A stretch of DNA of 7,649 nucleotides, taken from NCBI GenBank assembly GCA_030666885.1, contig DAOUWY010000083.1, forward strand, positions 1-7,649. The letters run 5' to 3'. Under the pieces are notes generated by a model that worked only from the letters and a program-made list of their open reading frames with translations, was not told the DNA's origin and ran no database searches. The translations under genes and the position numbers were made by a program. Source of the stretch: Methanosarcinales archaeon (GTDB taxonomy: Archaea > Halobacteriota > Methanosarcinia > Methanosarcinales > Methanocomedenaceae). Below are positions 1 to 6,011 of this stretch, one piece after another (position 1 is the first letter of the stretch; each line of letters opens with the position of its first letter).

Positions 1-714
1 TGCCAGCTGGGCTGCAGCTCTCATCATCTCATGACCGGTCGCAGTTGTCAATGTAACCTGCTCGATATCTTTCATCATGAAGCAGGCCGGGAAGTTGATC
101 TCTGCCACTTTATCAGTCATATGCAGGGCTGCCAGTGCCTTGGCCTTGGCATAAGGATTGTTGAATCCTGCACTCTCTACAGCCTTCTGGGCACTCACCA
201 GGAGATGGGGCAGTTCAAGGTCCTTGCCAGCATCAGCCTGGTCAATGACAGCATCAAATGCCTCCTGTATCAACCTAACCACACCGCATGTGGACAGTAC
301 TTTCATGGCATCGCTGTTAAAGCTGGCCATTTCCACAGGGTCAAGGAACTCGGTCTTGGCACCAATGAGTGGGTCCACTTTCATAACGATATAACCGAAT
401 CCCGCATCCTCCAGGGCCTGGCGGTCATCTTTCTTTGTTGGGCCGTCAGATATCACGATGACTTTTTTATCTTTCCATATCTCTCGTGCCGCTGTGGGGC
501 CTGGTGCAGATGAATTAGGGCTTATCATGACATAGAAATCAGCTTCAAATTCCTTGAAGTGTTTCGTTTTTGCAGCCTCTTCCTTACCCATTTTGGCTCC
601 CGTACCAAAAGACATAACCTCTATTCCCTGTCTCGCAGCAATCTCATCAAGAATGAGATCGACAACCTGGGACATACCCAGGTTTCCTAACTTTATAAAT
701 CCTACTTTAGCCAT
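1..714 (-). CDS. mtd: F420-dependent methylene-tetrahydromethanopterin dehydrogenase (Mtd), N-terminal 238 residues, cut by window edge
   Basis: Mtd catalyses the reversible F420-dependent reduction of methenyl-H4MPT to methylene-H4MPT, a cytoplasmic step of methanogenesis or its reversal. Translating the minus strand from the ATG at 714-712 gives a protein starting MAKVGFIKLGNLGMSQVVDL, the typical Mtd N-terminus. It continues with the family segments VMSFGTGAKMG, MISPNSSAPGP, VISDGPTKKDD and TEFLDPVEMASFNSDAMK, and reaches the window edge in frame at TGHEMMRAAAQLA. The family is about 275-285 residues long, so some 40 C-terminal residues are missing, only because of the cut. No frame break is seen. 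Ahead of the ATG, GTGATC matches the 3' part of the Shine-Dalgarno consensus. The gene is divergent from ribL and shares a 156-bp intergenic region with it. Identification is very secure from motif recognition. Confidence 0.97.
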   Translation of the reverse strand, partial: MAKVGFIKLGNLGMSQVVDLILDEIAARQGIEVMSFGTGAKMGKEEAAKTKHFKEFEADFYVMISPNSSAPGPTAAREIWKDKKVIVISDGPTKKDDRQALEDAGFGYIVMKVDPLIGAKTEFLDPVEMASFNSDAMKVLSTCGVVRLIQEAFDAVIDQADAGKDLELPHLLVSAQKAVESAGFNNPYAKAKALAALHMTDKVAEINFPACFMMKDIEQVTLTTATGHEMMRAAAQLA

Positions 715-745
715 ATTGGATCACGTAAGTGAAATTGAATGATGT

Positions 746-757
746 ACTTATATGTTT
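746..757 (-). promoter_or_regulatory. Candidate TATA box of mtd
   Basis: On the minus strand the sequence ACATATAAGTAC lies about 35 nt upstream of the mtd ATG. That places transcription start near 725 and gives a leader of roughly 11 nt. A second A/T-rich candidate (ATTTTATACG on the minus strand, 781-790) would give a leader of about 45 nt. The choice between them cannot be made from sequence. A short imperfect palindrome TCACGTAAGTGA (721-732) sits over the likely start and ribosome binding site. Confidence 0.35.
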
Positions 758-862
758 TTTGGATTTGTCCTGATAAAAAGCGTATAAAATCACACAAATG
801 TAATGATTAATATGACACTTTAACTTCGCAATCCTTATGGCGGAGCAGTAGAATTAACTGTC

Positions 863-868
863 GGTGAT
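863..868 (+). promoter_or_regulatory. Shine-Dalgarno site deciding the ribL start
   Basis: GGTGAT matches the 3' half of the consensus GGAGGTGATC. It lies 2 nt before TTG 871 and 5 nt before TTG 874, which favours 874 (a protein one residue shorter). The overlapping in-frame TGA at 865-867 rules out an upstream start. Confidence 0.6.
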
Positions 869-870
869 AT

Positions 871-1290
871 TTGTTGGTTAGGGTATTGGCCACAGGGACC
901 TTTGATATTCTGCATCCGGGACATCTGTTATATCTGGAAGAAGCAAAGAAATTGGGTGATGAGCTTTGGGTCATTGTAGCTTGCAGTTACATGGTGAACC
1001 ACAAACCAAAACCAGTACTTCCCGATGACCAAAGGTTGAAAATGGTCGCAGCATTAAAGGTGGTGGACCATGCTGTACTTGGAGATAACCATGACATGTT
1101 CAGGCCATTGGATGATATTCGACCCGATATAGTGGTGCTTGGACATGACCAGCATTTCAATGCCGAACAACTTGAGGAAAATATGAGGAACAAGGGAATT
1201 AATGCGAAAGTTGTCAGGGTAACTGCCCATGAGCTATGCAATACCTGCAGTACAGGGACCATCATAAAATTAATCAAGGAAAGGCAGTGA
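871..1290 (+). CDS. ribL: Archaeal FAD synthase (FMN adenylyltransferase), RibL type
   Basis: RibL transfers AMP from ATP (or CMP from CTP) to FMN to make FAD in archaea. The protein has the cytidylyltransferase-like signature GTFDILHPGH (residues 9-18, the HxGH nucleotide-binding motif). It also has DDQRLKMV (about 52-59), the central DIVVLGHDQ strand (about 90-98), and the C-terminal STGTIIKLI, equivalent to the ISSTxI motif. Length (139 residues) fits the single-domain archaeal family. Two cysteines, C123 and C126, lie near the C-terminus; C-terminal cysteines are reported to affect activity in the Methanocaldococcus enzyme. The start is TTG: an in-frame TGA at 865-867 excludes anything further upstream. 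TTG at 871 or TTG at 874 are both possible, and the latter is better spaced (5 nt) from GGTGAT at 863-868. Other nucleotidyltransferases of the family (for example glycerol-3-phosphate cytidylyltransferase) are less likely. Confidence 0.88.
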   Translation: MLVRVLATGTFDILHPGHLLYLEEAKKLGDELWVIVACSYMVNHKPKPVLPDDQRLKMVAALKVVDHAVLGDNHDMFRPLDDIRPDIVVLGHDQHFNAEQLEENMRNKGINAKVVRVTAHELCNTCSTGTIIKLIKERQ

Positions 1291-1310
1291 ATTATGATCT
1301 TAATAACTAT

Positions 1311-1411
1311 GCTCCGCAGTTATACTGCGGTTGGGGCAGGCTATGGTCAATGCAACCTCAGTAGCCTAATATATGAGATACCCCACAGCCCTGCCGTGGG
1401 GAGCTTCATTT
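1311..1411 (+). mobile_element. Orphan right end of an IS200/IS605-type element: tnpB 3' remnant plus omega-RNA-like fold
   Basis: Seen: a perfect 7-bp hairpin at 1314-1330 (CCGCAGT/ACTGCGG), and a 6-bp GC-rich hairpin at 1381-1401 (CCCCAC/GTGGGG) whose loop contains CCTGCC. That loop is an exact complement of GGCAGG at 1335-1340, so a pseudoknot can form. The frame ending at TAA 1367-1369 reads QAMVNATSVA. Removing one G from the GGGG run (1333-1336) extends this upstream to TAVGQAMVNATSVA, which resembles C-terminal tails of archaeal TnpB proteins as I recall them. Known: in IS605-type elements the omega RNA overlaps the tnpB 3' end and finishes with a GC-rich hairpin at the right end, followed by the guide. 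Inferred: this is a solo right end left after loss of the tnpB body; the DNA after about 1411 would lie in the guide position. No transposase ORF is present. A chance pair of hairpins or a simple post-ribL hairpin is the alternative. Confidence 0.5.
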
Positions 1412-1719
1412 ATGTGATTGTTAAGGCGTGTATCTATAAAAAATTTAATTACAAATCCTTTAATTGAAATTCTAAGTAAAATCTAACTATTACAGCTATT
1501 TAGGTACACATTATTGCTAAAAATCCAAAAATAACAAAAATTAGGATATAATCGTAACGTATTCATTAGCACCTATCATAAATACATTTTGATACAGTTG
1601 AATTAATTCTTTTGAGTTAGTGCATATATTGTATCAAAAATTGCCTAAAATACTCTCAATCCAAACCCTTATAATGACATTTTGGAAAAACTGACCCTTC
1701 CTAGGTGTTTATTGGCATT
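1412..1719. other. AT-rich intergenic stretch, no gene seen
   Basis: No ORF with coding character or ribosome binding site was found here. The only structure seen is the 10-bp inverted repeat listed separately (1587-1639) and an A-run at 1686-1690, which reads as TTTTT on the minus strand downstream of the secreted-protein gene and could help end its transcript. Confidence 0.5.
1587..1639. repeat. 10-bp perfect inverted repeat with 33-nt spacer
   Basis: TTTTGATACA (1587-1596) is the exact reverse complement of TGTATCAAAA (1630-1639). It lies in the gene-free AT-rich stretch between the IS605-like remnant and the 3' end of the minus-strand secreted-protein gene. It could be a stem-loop in a 3' UTR, a protein-binding repeat or a transposon scar. 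Low base complexity makes chance occurrence a real possibility. Confidence 0.4.
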
Positions 1720-2183
1720 TTAAAGCAGTTGCATCCATTTTGCCAGAGGCTCATTTAATCCATTATTTGTAATTGAGAGATTATATACTGCATAATATTT
1801 TTCTGCCAGATTGAGAGTACTCCGTCTGTCCAAAAATATAATCTTGTCATTTTCTTTCTCTGGATAATACAATTTAACGCCAACTGTATCCAACAGGACA
1901 CCACTGGTATTGGACCTAAGAATTATCATTCGGGAGTTTGGCATATTGTCCCATATTAATACCCGACTTGGATTTTGGTTACAAAGATTCAGGCCATATG
2001 CACTTGTAAAAAATCCCAGTTTAATTTCGGCTCTGTAGTTGCAGGTATCTGCATAATGGTTGCTCCAGCTGTAGCTGCGTAGGATGGTAATGTCGGGTCT
2101 GTAGTTACCTGATTTTCGCTTAAACATTCACTAAAAATAAGTGTGGCTAAAACCAATATCAATATCCCGTTCACAGTTATCAC
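1720..2183 (-). pseudogene. Secreted or membrane-anchored protein of unknown function, split by a -1 frameshift at a T6 run
   Basis: Two overlapping minus-strand frames complement each other. The upstream frame (from GTG 2183-2181, ending at TGA 1991-1989) encodes a hydrophobic signal-like N-terminus, NGILILVLATLIFSEC, followed by a Thr/Pro/Ala-rich linker. The downstream frame, read up to TAA 1722-1720, encodes a polar domain of about 95 residues containing VLIWDNMPNSRMIILRSN, VGVKLYYPEKEND and EKYYAVYNLSITNNG. Moving -1 in the T6 run (plus-strand 2008-2013) joins them into a protein of about 154 residues. GTG 2183 is preferred over GTG 2192 because AGGAG ends 8 nt before it. I do not recognise the family. 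It lies 36-45 nt after the membrane-protein gene ending at 2229, so the two are probably co-transcribed. A one-base loss or sequencing error, or programmed frameshifting, would each explain the break. A second, independent gene starting at ATG 2127 is less likely. Confidence 0.55.
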
Positions 2184-2228
2184 GTAATTCACTCCTTATT
2201 TGATATTTGCCTGCTGTCCTATTATATG

Positions 2229-2510
2229 TCAATTTTCAAATTTCTTTATAATTAATGCCAATGAAGTGCTAATACCAATTGTGAGTATGCCCAATATCGC
2301 CATACCCAGATAATAATTAGAAAAAACATATGGTCTGAGCACAAAGGAATAGGAAGTCCCAATAATAATAATTAGATTGGCAAGAACAAATCCTGTAAAA
2401 GAGTAGATGAAGCTATACCCCAGATTTTTGCATATCCTGTATGCCAATAAATAGGATATTACAAAGATTGCCGGTAATATGATTATCCATTCCCAGTGAA
2501 TATTGGTCAT
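2229..2510 (-). CDS. Small integral membrane protein, three predicted helices, unknown function
   Basis: This 93-residue protein starts MTNIHWEWIIILPAIFVISY. It has three hydrophobic stretches at about residues 8-24, 32-56 and 66-87, with short polar links (YRICKNLGY between the first two), and ends in the basic tail IIKKFEN. There is no signal cleavage motif, enzyme motif or recognisable family signature, so function is unknown. The ATG at 2510-2508 is well supported: GAGG lies 8 nt upstream and a clear TATA box about 65 nt upstream. It is the first gene of a probable two-gene minus-strand unit with the frameshifted secreted protein. It faces away from another small membrane protein at 2693. 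Base composition is much more AT-rich than mtd or ppdK, which fits accessory or acquired DNA. Confidence 0.7.
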   Translation of the reverse strand: MTNIHWEWIIILPAIFVISYLLAYRICKNLGYSFIYSFTGFVLANLIIIIGTSYSFVLRPYVFSNYYLGMAILGILTIGISTSLALIIKKFEN

Positions 2511-2562
2511 ATTATTATCCTCTTTTTATTCTTTCTATTGCTTTTCTGATAAACGATGACTG

Positions 2563-2593
2563 GATAGATTATATTTAAACTTTACCATCTATC
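2563..2593. repeat. Inverted repeat flanking the TATA box (operator candidate)
   Basis: GATAGAT (2563-2569) and ATCTATC (2587-2593) are perfect reverse complements separated by 17 bp that contain the TATA/BRE region. ATAGATTA at 2564-2571 recurs at 2615-2622, between this promoter and the divergent gene. The placement fits a dimeric repressor site controlling one or both small membrane genes. No regulator gene is in the window. Confidence 0.45.
2570..2579 (-). promoter_or_regulatory. TATA box for the minus-strand small membrane protein gene
   Basis: The minus strand reads TTTAAATATA, preceded by the purine-rich GGTAAAG as a possible BRE. Transcription would start near 2548, leaving a leader of about 38 nt before the ATG at 2510. 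The box is nearly symmetrical, so it could also serve a transcript in the opposite direction. Confidence 0.6.
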
Positions 2594-2646
2594 GAAAGAT
2601 TCAAATGTTATTGAATAGATTAAGGATTGAAAGTATTCCTATACCA

Positions 2647-2655
2647 GATTTAAAC
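2647..2655 (+). promoter_or_regulatory. Candidate TATA box for the plus-strand small membrane protein gene
   Basis: GATTTAAAC would place the transcript start near 2676, just before the GGAGTGA ribosome binding site (2679-2685), giving a leader of about 17 nt. It shares the TTTAAAC core with the plus-strand reading of the other TATA element in this intergenic region. Confidence 0.35.
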
Positions 2656-2692
2656 AAAAAAAAATGAAATGAAATTTTGGAGTGAAAATCAA

Positions 2693-2959
2693 ATGAACCG
2701 AAAAGAGTTCTTTAATAAAAATCTGCTGTATGAACTTGTTTATTTCGTAATTATTGTGATCGGTTTATTTTTTTCAATTAGTCTGGCTGCACCAGCTTTG
2801 GATTCTTTATTAGGAATCGATTTTTTTCTTGTATATGAAACATCCGGAGAATGGTATATTATTAGGTCAAATAATGTAAATGCTTTAATCACAGGTTTTT
2901 TTGTTACATTAATCATCTGGATTATCCGGATGTTCAGATCAAAATTTAATCGCACCTGA
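2693..2959 (+). CDS. Small membrane protein, two predicted helices, unknown function
   Basis: The ATG at 2693 is preferred over the in-frame ATG at 2669 because GGAGTGA (2679-2685) lies 7 nt before it and would be inside the gene otherwise. The product is 88 residues: a charged start (MNRKEFFNKN), a first hydrophobic helix at about residues 12-34 (VYFVIIVIGLFFSISLAAPA), and a middle loop with YETSGEWYIIRSNN. A second helix follows at about 64-80 (LITGFFVTLIIWIIRMF), then a basic tail (RSKFNRT). The positive-inside rule suggests both ends are cytoplasmic. I recognise no family. It is divergent from the membrane-protein gene at 2229-2510 and isolated from ppdK by about 320 bp. AT-rich composition and lack of a conserved partner suggest accessory DNA. 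Confidence 0.6.
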   Translation: MNRKEFFNKNLLYELVYFVIIVIGLFFSISLAAPALDSLLGIDFFLVYETSGEWYIIRSNNVNALITGFFVTLIIWIIRMFRSKFNRT

Positions 2960-3160
2960 AATTTCAATGCGAAAAATACAGTACTTCATAAATTATAATT
3001 AATTCAAGCATCCTTCTGATGCCCTGTATCTGAGCGTTAGCAAAATCCAGGGTCAGTGACTAGATTGTTGACTTCAGAACATTCTAATAAAAGGTTGGTC
3101 AAATTCTATTAATATTTTTTTTCTAATTACAGCTGTCATCAGAAGTTGCTTTTTTAAAAT

Positions 3161-3234
3161 AATCAATTTGTTCACCGAATCTTATCGTAATATTATTAAG
3201 CATTTAGCCGAATTTCGAGTCAAATTGATTGACT
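3161..3234. repeat. Inverted repeats upstream of ppdK
   Basis: AATCAATTTG (3161-3170) is the exact reverse complement of CAAATTGATT (3221-3230), 50 bp apart. The second copy also lies inside a local palindrome, AGTCAA-ATTGA-TTGACT (3218-3234). The location 45-120 bp ahead of the ppdK start fits regulator binding or a folded leader. There is no direct evidence of function. Confidence 0.4.
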
Positions 3235-3266
3235 GAGACATAACCACATTTATTTAGATAAAAAAT

Positions 3267-3271
3267 GGAGG
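3267..3271 (+). promoter_or_regulatory. Shine-Dalgarno site supporting the TTG start of ppdK
   Basis: GGAGG is 7 nt before TTG 3279-3281. An in-frame TAG at 3255-3257 precludes an upstream start, and the next ATG (residue 21) would remove the conserved KYVYFFG segment. Confidence 0.75.
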
Positions 3272-3278
3272 ACGTAAT

Positions 3279-5927
3279 TTGTCAGACCACAAATATGTAT
3301 ACTTTTTCGGCAAAGATAAGACCGAAGGCAATGCAACAATGAGAAACCTTCTGGGTGGAAAAGGTTCCCACCTGGCTGAGATGTCCAATCTGGGAATACC
3401 TGTACCCCCTGGTTTTACAATAACAACAAAAGTGTGTACAGAATACTTCGAAAACCAGCAGCAACATCCGGATGGTTTGGATGAACAAGTTGCACAGCAA
3501 CTGGCTGAACTTGAAGAAGAAACCGGGTTCAAGTTCGGTGACAACTCAAACCCATTATTGTTATCAGTCAGGTCAGGTGCACGGGTATCCATGCCTGGTA
3601 TGATGGATACGGTACTGAACCTGGGACTGAATGATAAAACAGTGGCGGGACTTGCAGAGGGAGTGGACGAAAGGTTCGCCTACGACTGCTACAGGCGTTT
3701 TATTAACATGTTCGGCGATGTGGTACTGGGCATTGAGCATAAGAAGTTCGAGAATATCCTGGACGCAAAAAAGCAGGAACTTGGTGTTCTGAATGATACT
3801 GAACTGGACGCGGAAGCCCTCAAGGATGTGTCAGCAAAATACAAGGCAATGGTCGAGGAAAAAACAGGCCACGATTTCCCCCAGGAACCTATGACCCAGT
3901 TGTGGATGTCCATCAATGCTGTTTTTGATTCATGGAATACGCCCAGGGCCATTAAATACAGGAAGATAAATGGCATACCCGACGACTGGGGAACAGCCGT
4001 AAATGTGCAGTTCATGGTCTACGGGAATATGGGAGAAAGTTCAGGAACAGGTGTTGCATTTACCAGGAACCCGTCAACAGGTGAGCGGAAATTCTATGGT
4101 GAATACCTGATGAACGCCCAGGGCGAGGACGTGGTGGCAGGTATCAGGACGCCCCACCACATCGAGACACTTAACCAAGAAATGCCAGAGATGTATGCCC
4201 AGCTCGATGACATCAAGGAAAGGCTTGAACATCATTTCAAGGAAATGGAGGATATTGAGTTCACTATCCAGCAGGGCAAGCTCTACATGCTCCAGACCAG
4301 GACAGGCAAGCGGACCGCAGCGGCTGCCGTTAAGATCGCAATCGACATGTTGAACGAAGGACTGATCACCAGGGATGAGGCATTACTGAAGGTAGACCCG
4401 GAGCAACTTGACCAGCTCCTGCATCCCATGATAGATCCCAACGAAAAGGTGGATGCAATAGCAAAAGGACTTCCCGCATCACCCGGCGCTGGGGTTGGAA
4501 AGGTGGTGTTCACTGCCGAACATGCCGAAGAGATGGCAGAGGCTGGAGAGGTGGTGGTCCTGGTGCGTAATGAGACTTCTCCGGAAGATATTGGCGGGAT
4601 GCATGTGGCACAGGGTATACTTACTGTCAGGGGCGGTATGACGTCCCATGCAGCAGTGGTGGCAAGGGGCATGGGTAAATGCTGTGTTGCAGGATGCGGT
4701 GCCATCTTAATCAACGAGGATACGGGACTGTTCACTGTGAACGGCCATACTGTGAAGGAAGGCGATTATATTACTTTGAACGGTACGACCGGTGAGGTCA
4801 TTATAGGCCAGGCTAGGCTCATCACTCCTGATATTAGTGGGGACCTAAACACCATACTGGACTGGGCGGATGATGTAAGGACACTTGGGGTCAGGACCAA
4901 TGCGGATACTCCAGAGGATTCCCGGACTGCCCGGGATTTCGGTGCCGAAGGCATCGGTCTGTGCCGGACAGAACATATGTTCTTTGGCGATGAAAGAATC
5001 CCCATAGTACAGGATATGATCCTGGCAGAGACAGAAGAAGGCAGAAAAGCAGCACTGGAGAAGCTGTTACCCATGCAGCGCAGCGATTTTATAGGTATAT
5101 TTGAAGCAATGAAAGGATATCCTGTGACTATCAGGCTGCTGGACCCTCCTTTACACGAGTTCCTTCCGAAACATGACGAACTTATGGAACAGTATGCAAA
5201 GTTAAAGGCTGTCGGTGATACTAGTAAGATACATGAGATCAAAGACCTGATAAAGCGGGTGAATTCCCTTCATGAGTTCAATCCCATGCTTGGACACAGG
5301 GGCTGCAGGCTCGGCATAACCTATCCTGAGATATATGAGATGCAGGTAAGGGCCATATTCGAGGCTGCCTGCGAACTGGTAAAAGATGGGTATGAGATCG
5401 TGCCTGAAGTAATGATACCCCTCGTTGGTCATTTCAACGAGTTCAAGGTTACAAGGGATAGTGCCGATGCAGTGGCAAAACAGGTCATGGAAGAACAGGG
5501 TATTGAACTGGACTACATGATCGGAACCATGATCGAACTTCCCAGGGCAGCCATCACAGCAGATGAGATCGCCACAGAGGCAGAGTTCTTCAGTTTCGGT
5601 ACCAATGACCTTACCCAGACGACGTTTGGCCTGAGCCGTGATGATGCAGGCAAATTCCTGCCATATTATGTTGAGAAAGGCATACTTGAGAATGACCCGT
5701 TCGTGGCTATTGATCAGGATGGTGTTGGCCAGCTTGTCAAAATGGGTGTGGACAAGGGCAGGTCAACCAGGCCGGACCTGAAAGTTGGCATTTGCGGCGA
5801 ACACGGCGGAGAGCCCAGCAGTGTTATATTCTGCCACAATGCAGGTCTGGATTATGTGAGCTGCTCACCGTTTCGGGTTCCGATCGCCAGGCTGGCAGCG
5901 GCACATGCAGTGCTTAAAAAAAGGTGA
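3279..5927 (+). CDS. ppdK: Pyruvate, phosphate dikinase
   Basis: PPDK interconverts pyruvate + ATP + Pi and phosphoenolpyruvate + AMP + PPi in the cytoplasm, feeding gluconeogenesis or, in reverse, making ATP from PEP. The 882-residue length is normal for the family. Domains in order: the N-terminal ATP-grasp domain (about 1-340) with GGKGSHLAEM from residue 26, SVRSGARVSMPGMMDTV near 95-110 and GTGVAFTRNPSTGE near 260; the phosphohistidine swivel domain (about 390-510) with GGMTSHAAVVARG, whose catalytic histidine is H457; and the C-terminal PEP/pyruvate barrel (about 515-882) with GLCRTEHMFF, GTMIELPRAA, FGTNDLTQTTFG and GICGEHGGEPSS, holding the catalytic cysteine C839. All catalytic motifs are intact. 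The TTG start is supported by GGAGG 7 nt upstream and by conserved N-terminal sequence. PEP synthase is excluded by length and by the PPDK-type motifs. The gene appears to be monocistronic, since the next gene has its own promoter. Confidence 0.97.
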   Translation: MSDHKYVYFFGKDKTEGNATMRNLLGGKGSHLAEMSNLGIPVPPGFTITTKVCTEYFENQQQHPDGLDEQVAQQLAELEEETGFKFGDNSNPLLLSVRSGARVSMPGMMDTVLNLGLNDKTVAGLAEGVDERFAYDCYRRFINMFGDVVLGIEHKKFENILDAKKQELGVLNDTELDAEALKDVSAKYKAMVEEKTGHDFPQEPMTQLWMSINAVFDSWNTPRAIKYRKINGIPDDWGTAVNVQFMVYGNMGESSGTGVAFTRNPSTGERKFYGEYLMNAQGEDVVAGIRTPHHIETLNQEMPEMYAQLDDIKERLEHHFKEMEDIEFTIQQGKLYMLQTRTGKRTAAAAVKIAIDMLNEGLITRDEALLKVDPEQLDQLLHPMIDPNEKVDAIAKGLPASPGAGVGKVVFTAEHAEEMAEAGEVVVLVRNETSPEDIGGMHVAQGILTVRGGMTSHAAVVARGMGKCCVAGCGAILINEDTGLFTVNGHTVKEGDYITLNGTTGEVIIGQARLITPDISGDLNTILDWADDVRTLGVRTNADTPEDSRTARDFGAEGIGLCRTEHMFFGDERIPIVQDMILAETEEGRKAALEKLLPMQRSDFIGIFEAMKGYPVTIRLLDPPLHEFLPKHDELMEQYAKLKAVGDTSKIHEIKDLIKRVNSLHEFNPMLGHRGCRLGITYPEIYEMQVRAIFEAACELVKDGYEIVPEVMIPLVGHFNEFKVTRDSADAVAKQVMEEQGIELDYMIGTMIELPRAAITADEIATEAEFFSFGTNDLTQTTFGLSRDDAGKFLPYYVEKGILENDPFVAIDQDGVGQLVKMGVDKGRSTRPDLKVGICGEHGGEPSSVIFCHNAGLDYVSCSPFRVPIARLAAAHAVLKKR

Positions 5928-5966
5928 GTAACAGATACTTGATACCGGCTTTTATGAGCCCGCGTG

Positions 5967-5978
5967 AAATATTTATAC
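5967..5978 (+). promoter_or_regulatory. TATA box of the DUF2098-DUF2117 gene pair
   Basis: AAATATTTATAC, with the TATA core TTTATA at 5972-5977, sits about 37 nt before the ATG at 6012. Transcription would begin near 6000, just ahead of the AAAGGTGG ribosome binding site (6001-6008), so the leader is only about 12 nt. This separates the pair from ppdK transcriptionally. Confidence 0.6.
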
Positions 5979-6011
5979 TATTGGATGCAAATCATAATCA
6001 AAAGGTGGACT

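Larger units (their letters stand above)
2960..3278. other. Intergenic leader region of ppdK
   Basis: No coding ORF was found in these 319 bases. It contains a small hairpin GCATC/GATGC (3008-3022), A/T-rich runs at 3109-3124 and 3186-3199 that could hold a TATA element, the inverted repeats described at 3161-3234, and the GGAGG ribosome binding site at 3267-3271. TTTATTTA (3250-3257) looks like a TATA box but would start transcription after the ribosome binding site, so it is probably not the one used. Confidence 0.5.

Noticed and set aside
31..513. Open reading frame of 160 codons on the plus strand
   Set aside because: It is the antisense shadow of mtd, whose conserved protein is encoded on the minus strand across the same bases.
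987..1277. Open reading frame on the minus strand inside ribL
   Set aside because: Antisense to the conserved RibL sequence, with no ribosome binding site or family resemblance.
2014..2127. Upstream part of the 135-codon minus-strand frame starting at ATG 2127
   Set aside because: This part reads as a basic, random-looking peptide, while the overlapping frame has a signal-like N-terminus with a ribosome binding site; only the portion after the T6 run was kept.
2740..2967. Minus-strand frame opposite the two-helix membrane protein
   Set aside because: No ribosome binding site; the plus-strand frame has a site at the right distance and clear membrane segments.
3008..3070. Possible box C/D sRNA (CTGATGC followed by CTGA)
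   Set aside because: The C-box-like to D-box-like spacing leaves too short a guide, and no convincing second C/D pair follows.
4283..4735. Long minus-strand frame inside ppdK (and others at 4766-5242 and 3689-4015)
   Set aside because: Shadows of the well-conserved PPDK coding frame; their Ser-rich composition is typical of antisense reading.
5947..5960. Hairpin GGCT/AGCC downstream of ppdK as a terminator
   Set aside because: Only 4 bp with a T4 run in the loop; archaeal termination relies on U-rich tracts, and the evidence is too weak.
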